Positions 8,445 through 13,233 of a DNA stretch of 13,233 nt are shown here, piece by piece. The notes under the pieces are model-generated. The model worked only from the letters and a program-made list of their open reading frames with translations, was not told the DNA's origin and did not search any database. Both the position numbers and the translations under genes were made by a program. Position 1 is the stretch's first letter, and the number at the start of each line of letters is the position of its first letter. Source of the stretch: Chromera velia (taxonomy: Eukaryota; Sar; Chromeraceae); the NCBI GenBank assembly GCA_018398765.1, contig JAHBMJ010002265.1, positions 7,501 to 20,733 of the forward strand, in the 5' to 3' direction.

Positions 8445-8540
8445 AGCAGCTGAACTGACCGATTCAGTCGAAGTAGATCTAGATACGTATACACGTATAT
8501 ACGTTTAAAAATCTAAAAAAACAAAACAAAAAAAGTGAGT

Positions 8541-8613
8541 GTGCGCGCACGCTCTGCGCGCATGCAGAAAGCGCGCGCTAAAATTTAGCGCGCTGCTTGG
8601 CTATTCTGTAGCC
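8541..8613. repeat. Cluster of GC-rich palindromes and a 10-bp-arm hairpin
   Basis: GTGCGCGCAC at 8541-8550 is a perfect palindrome. An inverted repeat follows: left arm GCGCGCTAAA (8573-8582), one-base centre, right arm TTTAGCGCGC (8584-8593). It extends outward by AAGC (8569-8572) with GCTT (8595-8598) across a one-base bulge. A further small hairpin, GGCTA/TAGCC, lies at 8599-8613. Confidence 0.85.
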
Positions 8614-8618
8614 CCCGG

Positions 8619-8676
8619 CCATAGCATCTGTTAAGGCCCTTAGCCGCTATTAGCCACACCTTAGCGGCATCTATGG
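8619..8676. repeat. Nested inverted repeat
   Basis: Outer arms CCATAG (8619-8624) and CTATGG (8671-8676) enclose inner arms GCCGCTA (8643-8649) and TAGCGGC (8662-8668) around a 12-base loop. It could fold as a two-part stem in DNA or RNA. No known element is recognised. Confidence 0.7.
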
Positions 8677-8689
8677 GGAATTGAAAAAA

Positions 8690-9670
8690 GTCGAAAAGTC
8701 CCACCAATTGGGTTACATTTGCCTTTCAAGACCCGCTTTCCGGCAACTACCGGCAATTATATACCGCGCATAGCGAACATGCACTTAAGTTTTATCTAAC
8801 GTAGTTTAACCTTGATATATTCATTTAATTAATTGATATAAAAACATACATAAAAACACTGTTTCAATTTAAATACATAAAAAAAGAGCTGAAAAAAGGG
8901 GAAATGTACATAGATTTATCTGTGTAGTTTTCAAATAAGGCAATAAAACACAGTGTTTAAGTGAAGCTGTTCTGAATAGTTCCGTTCTAAAATTTGACTA
9001 TGCCTAGAACTATGCCTCCATACGCCATAGTAAATTAGGACATGCCACCATATATGCAGAGTCAAAAGTATAAGCCACGTGGAATTTATAGCGCATAGAA
9101 TTTATAGCAGAACTTAAATCTAAAGAAGCTAAAACTTTCTATAAATGCTAGCCTGCTGCCCACATGAGTTCTAAGAGTTTGATATTATTACAATCAAATC
9201 TCGACGATTATCTCGTAACTTACATAAACTTGCATAAATTATTTTAAAATATAAAAATTCAATTTTATTATGAATTAAATGTATGTAGACATCTGCCCAG
9301 AGGTAAAACATTTCTAAGCAATGCCAGTGAATAGCAGTGATCTATAAGTTATACTATAACGACAACTAATGTAAAGGACAACGGCTCTTATTTAGGCTCT
9401 TATTATTATATATACACCGTTGTTGTATATTCAATATCACATATAGTTTGCTTGCATGGCAAATAGTTATGAAATAAAGTAATTTTGAGATTAGCATGAC
9501 ACTGCACGGAGACGCTGAAATCTACCTGACATGAGTTGCCTGGCTAGTTGCCTTTTTCCCCCTTGAAGGCGCCTTTCACTTCTCGGTTGTCCTCGTATGG
9601 AAAACATTAAACAATAATTGAGCGCAGCTCGTCCGCAGAACTGGCTTTGATGGAGTCGGCCCGAACAAAT
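8690..9670. other. Second AT-rich, microsatellite-poor gene-free block
   Basis: AT-rich sequence like 4980-6250, without long simple repeats and without long open frames on either strand. Contains a tandem-like CCGGCAA repeat near 8738-8757 and the palindrome AAGGCGCCTT at 9566-9575. It would form the spacer between the convergent candidate genes ending at 8444 and 9945. Confidence 0.5.
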
Positions 9671-9944
9671 GTGCGTTGAGGATTAGCATTTACACCAGTT
9701 TGGAAGGAGAAAGAGAGAGAATTGTACTGTTTGAATTCGAATTAATTAAAAAACAAAAAAAGAAGAATGCCAAGAAAAAAGAGCAACAGATTTCATGCAA
9801 AAACCGACGGACTCGTCACGCCAAGGACTGCATGGTCTCTTTTTCCCTTGCAAGTTGCGATCTTCTTTATTCACCCTTTGCGCACTCAAAGCGCATACAT
9901 GCCCTCCCCTCTCCAGATCTGTACAGGAGTCCCTATGCAGAGAT

Positions 9945-10555
9945 CTATCTATGCATGCTCACTGCGAGGAGGTAAAAGAAAAGAACACACAGGTACACAA
10001 AGCTCACACACCAACCCACCAAGCGCATGGCCCCAGACAAATCCCCCAAGGCCCCTGCTGCCCCCCCCACCGCAGCAAAAACCAAACGAAGCACTGGGAT
10101 GTCCCTCACACCCCAGCTTCCCATCTCCATCAACGCGCCAGGCAGACCCACGCGCCCCCCCGACGCATCTCCACACGATCGCCCCTCCCCCTCCCATGCA
10201 CCTGCCACCCCTGTCTCCACAACCACTGGCCAGCCCTCACCGAAGAGAGGTGCGAACAAAGAGGACTTCCACCCCGCTTCTCCTTCCCCTTTTCCCACAT
10301 GTTCCAAGAGACGCCACTCAAGAGCACCGGCAGCCACCAAAAGAGGAATGAGGCCCAGAAAAATTTCCAGGACACTCAAGGCTTGTCGGAGGAGACGCAA
10401 GCCTCTTCTCTTTCTCCAGTCTGTCTCGCCACCTTCTCCCGAAAGAGAGGCACAAATAGAACGGCCAGTATACCCCTTCTCTCCCTTCCTTGGCCTCGTT
10501 GTGCGTTTCACCTTCTCCTTTCCTGTAAGTGCCCCACCTGCCTCGCACGGACCAA
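9945..10555 (-). CDS. Last exon of the - strand gene
   Basis: Acceptor TTTTCCTGCAG with a long T-rich tract; the first two bases complete a Val with the G left by the previous exon. 202 codons then TAG. It has two or three hydrophobic stretches, the last close to the C-terminus. A second frame from the same acceptor is open for 78 codons (to TGA at 10320-10318) and is a phase-incompatible alternative. Confidence 0.45.
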
Positions 10556-11047
10556 CTGCAGGAAAACGCATTCAGAGAATTAAAAAGAAAAAAAGGCACA
10601 AGAGAGAGGGAGAGAGAGAGAGAGAGAGCACTCCTCCCGTCACCGGCGAGCAAAGCACTTGTTTCTGGGAAAAATTGTGACACACAGAATAACATGAGAA
10701 ACAAACAGGAAACGAAGGCAGACACGCACCATTTCCTTTTACAGGTCTCACATTCCCAGACAGAAAGAATGGAAAGTAGAAAGGACAAAGAGAAGGCATC
10801 CGGCGCCAAAAATTGAGAGAGAGTGTCTCAAATGAAAGGGAAAGAGAGAGACAAAACCACAGAGCGAAAGAAAAATGCCGCGAGGGGATCAGAGGAACAG
10901 ATAGACCCCTCTAGAGATCTATCTCTCCCTTTACTCCTCGATCTCTTTCTTGGTTCATGGAAAACAGCAACAAAATTTCACCTGCATCTCCTAAAGAGAG
11001 ATACAAAACAAAAAAAAGGGTGCGATGAAAGCAACACAGAGACACAT

Positions 11048-11094
<47 letters not shown>

Positions 11095-13200
11095 GAGAGA
11101 AAGAGAAAGGCCCACCATCCGCTCTTCGGTGCACCGCCGCCGTCCAATTCCCACTCAAAACTTTCTCTTCCAATTCCCCCGGCGGGGTCTTGTCCTGGTC
11201 ACCCCTGACAACAACACCCAGACCCCCTCTGTCTCTGTCTCTCTCCGTCTCCGCAACAACTGCTGCGCGATGTTGAGGATGATGTGGCGATACTTCGGGA
11301 GACCCCCTCTGACTTCCCGATTTCGACAAGAGCCAGCCTGGCCCTTTCCGCTTTCCCGGCCCCCCTCCCCCTCCCTTCGGGGATTTGCGGGGTCCTTTGG
11401 CCGCCCCTGCCAAACGCGACGGGGCTCCGGAAGCGAGGGTCCCGGCAGGCGGGCCCACTGCCGCGAGGGGGGGCGAAAGATCGCCACTCCCCCGGCCTCC
11501 TGACACGTACAGAACCACCGGGGGGGCGGGGGGTCGCAATCCTGCCACAGCGGCCCCGGAAGGCGTTGCTGCCCCCAGTTGTGTTTGTGCAGAGGCAAAC
11601 GCGAAGGGGTCCAGTGGGGGTGCCGTGGTGGTCGCTGCAGAGGCAGACGGGGCCCCGGGTGTGTGGCGGGGAGGGGGGCAGAGGAGTCGGCCCCTTCCGG
11701 AAGGCGCCACGGAGAGAAGGTCGTCGTTCAAGTTCAGGGGACACCAAGCGGGAATGCCCTCACTGACGCCGTCAACAAAGGCAGCGACTTTGAGGAACTC
11801 GCGGCGCCAAATTGTAAACGCAAGCTGCATTGACACAAAAAACAAACAAACAAACATCAATCCATCCGTCCGTCCGTCCTTTTTTTCCTTTTTTCCCTGC
11901 CTTTTCTTCTCTTCTGCTCTTGCTTCCTGGCTTTCCTACGTCACGGCTTCCCCACCTTTGTCCTTTTTAGTCCCCATCTTTTCTCTCTTTAATATTTTTT
12001 TTGTCTGTCTTCCTTCTCCTGTACGTCCGTAATTCTTTTTCTTTCTTCTTGATCGGAGTTGATTCAGGTATGCATTTTCATTCTTTGCTTGCGACAGAAG
12101 AGAGAGGGAAGAAATCAAGAGAAAAAGAAGTGTAGATGAGTGAGAGAGAGAGAGAGAGGGACATAAAAAACACCAACCAACAAAGTAGGCAGGCAACCAT
12201 CCCATGCTCTCACTCACTGACCTACCTCACTCTGTGTATTGTTTTGCAGTAGCCAGCGGAGGGGGGCGGAGAGTGGCGGCTGATTGAGCCACTTCCAGTC
12301 CACCTGACCACTCTCGAGAGTCCAGCTGAAGGAGAGCGGACTCGGAGGAGAAGGCAAATTTGCAGGTAGCTGGAGGGCCCGATCTCGAGGGAGAGAGAGA
12401 GAACCTGCTGGAGCATCGGATGGCTGTGTGGGAGTGGGAGTGGAGGGAGGCCGCCGACCCCCTCTTCCTCTTTCTGCTGTCTCTGTCACTCTTTCTTTCT
12501 CCCCTTTCAATTTCCCTTTCTGCTGCTGCTTCTCTTCCTCCTCCTGCTGCAATCTCGCCGCGCCAAGTGCTGATCTCTCTTTCCGGAGTTTCCTGCTCTC
12601 ACTCATGCAATCAAGACACAAGATCAATCATCATGTGCTTTCTTTCTTTGAGACAGAATGTGGCAGGCAGGCAGGCAGACAGACAGAGACAGCGTGCATT
12701 CCGTTTTGTCGTTCCACTTCAGTCTACAGACTGAGCACGAGTGCTACCACGCAGGGCAAAAAGGTCTTCGAATGAGACAAAAGAGACACATGCACATCAG
12801 GCAGGAAGGAAGGAAGGCAGGAAGGAAGGAAAGAAGAGAGGAAGAGAGGAAGAGGAATCGAATAATCGAATCGAGACAGGCGGCGGGAGAAGAAAACCAT
12901 ACAATACAATACAATACAAAAGGATAGAACAAACAAACGCTTCCTTCCTTCCTCCCTTCCAGCTGATGGAAGCCGAACTTCCAATTTCCCTCTCACCTCA
13001 CCTCACCTGTACGCTCCTGATGCAAACATCCTGTATCTGTGGTCGAGCATCTGGACAAACCACACGAACACTTTGATCTCTCGCTCCAGCGTCTTCTCTC
13101 TCTCGTCTCTCTGACTCTCTCTTTGCTCTGGCTGCTGCTGTGCAGACGGAGACGGAGACGCCGAGACGCCATTCCCCCCTCCTGACCCTGGGTGTCGCAA
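9945..13200 (-). CDS. Unrecognised four-exon protein with hydrophobic C-terminal part (5' partial)
   Basis: Four open blocks on the - strand join through GT-AG introns with matching phases (2, 0, 1) into roughly 625 residues, ending at TAG 9945-9947. In order: a Gly/Ser/Pro/Gln-rich start; a charged helical stretch with EREIKVFVWFVQMLDHRYRM; a Gln/Glu/Lys-rich coiled-coil-like segment; a Trp-containing stretch; FTIWRREFLKVAAFVDGVSE; a long disordered Ala/Pro/Gly/Ser/Arg region; and a C-terminal part with hydrophobic segments LSVLEIFLGLIPLLVAAGAL and LVGWCVSFVYLCVLFFYLLA that could span a membrane. I recognise no family and assign no function. The mutual fit of three independently chosen splice junctions is the main support; a complete open frame on the opposite strand under the last exon is the main doubt. 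The 5' end lies beyond the window or in the poly-C edge. Confidence 0.5.
10603..10630. repeat. GA microsatellite in - strand intron
   Basis: Short GA run within the intron 10556-11115 of the - strand gene; read on that strand it is a CT run about 50 bases before the acceptor. Confidence 0.8.
11045..11092. repeat. CA then GA microsatellite
   Basis: CA repeats followed by a GA run, just downstream of the donor at 11115 on the - strand, where it reads CT then GT. Confidence 0.85.
11116..11824 (-). CDS. Third visible exon of the - strand gene
   Basis: Acceptor AATGCAG after a TTTG-repeat pyrimidine tract, phase 0, 236 codons plus one base, donor G|GTGGGC. The first 40 residues look ordered (Trp, Phe, Asp/Asn patterns); the rest is Ala/Pro/Gly/Ser/Arg-rich. 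It is the most GC-rich part of the window. Confidence 0.52.
12226..12592 (-). CDS. Second visible exon of the - strand gene
   Basis: Acceptor GAGAGCAG followed by G, which completes the Arg begun in the previous exon; then KLRKERSALGAARLQQEEEE in frame, and a donor after QNNTQSE at GTAGGT in phase 0. Alternatively the ATG at 12606-12604, in the same frame, could start the protein here. Confidence 0.48.
12801..12860. repeat. GGAA/GGCA/GGAA-type purine repeat
   Basis: Tandem AGGA and AGGC units followed by GAGGAA, within the intron 12593-13006 of the - strand gene. A short ATACA pentamer run lies nearby at about 12899-12917. Confidence 0.8.
13007..13200 (-). CDS. First visible exon of the - strand gene (5' limit uncertain)
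   Basis: Open frame from the window-edge G run down to the strong donor AG|GTGAGG after the residues FASGAY, leaving two bases (AG). The helical text LEREIKVFVWFVQMLDHRYR is far less repetitive than the surrounding DNA, which argues for real coding. The upstream boundary could be an acceptor at CACCCAG or GCACAG. Confidence 0.5.
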
Positions 13201-13213
13201 AACATTCCCTCCT

Positions 13214-13233
13214 CCCCCCCCCCCCCCCCCCCC
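13214..13233. repeat. Poly-C run at window edge
   Basis: At least 20 consecutive C to the last base of the window. Its true length cannot be read from here. Confidence 0.9.

Noticed and set aside
11385-12032. 215-codon + strand frame opposite the GC-rich exon
   Set aside because: Gly/Ala/Arg/Pro-rich throughout and ends in Phe/Ser repeats. The - strand reading has more ordered residues and fitting splice sites.
9945-13200. Peroxisomal PEX11-like protein as identity of the - strand gene
   Set aside because: A helical, partly hydrophobic layout recalls PEX11, but I could not match any conserved PEX11 segment, so no name is given.

Overview
The window is nuclear DNA from a eukaryote with intron-rich genes. 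The evidence is GT-AG introns of about 400-900 nt that interrupt conserved protein blocks, very abundant microsatellites, and long gene-free stretches. The best-supported gene encodes a soluble plastid-type glycerol-3-phosphate acyltransferase (the ATS1/PlsB2-like family of plants, algae and apicoplast-bearing protists), so the organism has or had a plastid. A chromerid alveolate such as Chromera velia is my best guess from the gene type combined with the repeat-choked introns. That assignment is inference and other algae are possible.

Layout. (1) 1-3916, + strand: the 3' part of the acyltransferase gene, with six exons at 108-206, 660-733, 1141-1282, 2186-2305, 2794-2916 and 3770-3916; the 5' exons lie outside the window. 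(2) 3917-7788: no convincing gene. It holds purine-rich DNA, a long GA tract, a tandem duplication of about 175 bp (4611-4960), an AT-rich microsatellite-poor block (about 4980-6250), mixed DNA, and a compound pyrimidine/GT/poly-C microsatellite (7203-7683). (3) 7789-8444, + strand: a possible two-exon 57-residue protein in which splicing creates twin CX9C motifs, as in CHCH proteins of the mitochondrial intermembrane space. (4) 8445-9944: no gene. A cluster of GC-rich palindromes and nested inverted repeats (about 8541-8676) leads into a second AT-rich block. (5) 9945-13200, - strand: a four-exon gene model with matching intron phases (13200-13007, 12592-12226, 11824-11116, 10555-9945) for an unrecognised protein. 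The model has a charged coiled-coil-like N-terminal part, a disordered Pro/Ser/Gly/Ala-rich middle and a hydrophobic C-terminal part. Its 5' end is missing at the window edge.

The two right-hand genes would be convergent across the second AT-rich block. Only the acyltransferase can be placed in a pathway: it carries out the first acylation of glycerol-3-phosphate to lysophosphatidic acid in plastid glycerolipid synthesis. I see no functional link between the three loci. No tRNA, rRNA, CRISPR or recognisable transposase or reverse transcriptase was found. All exon boundaries were read by eye and have not been confirmed with transcripts.
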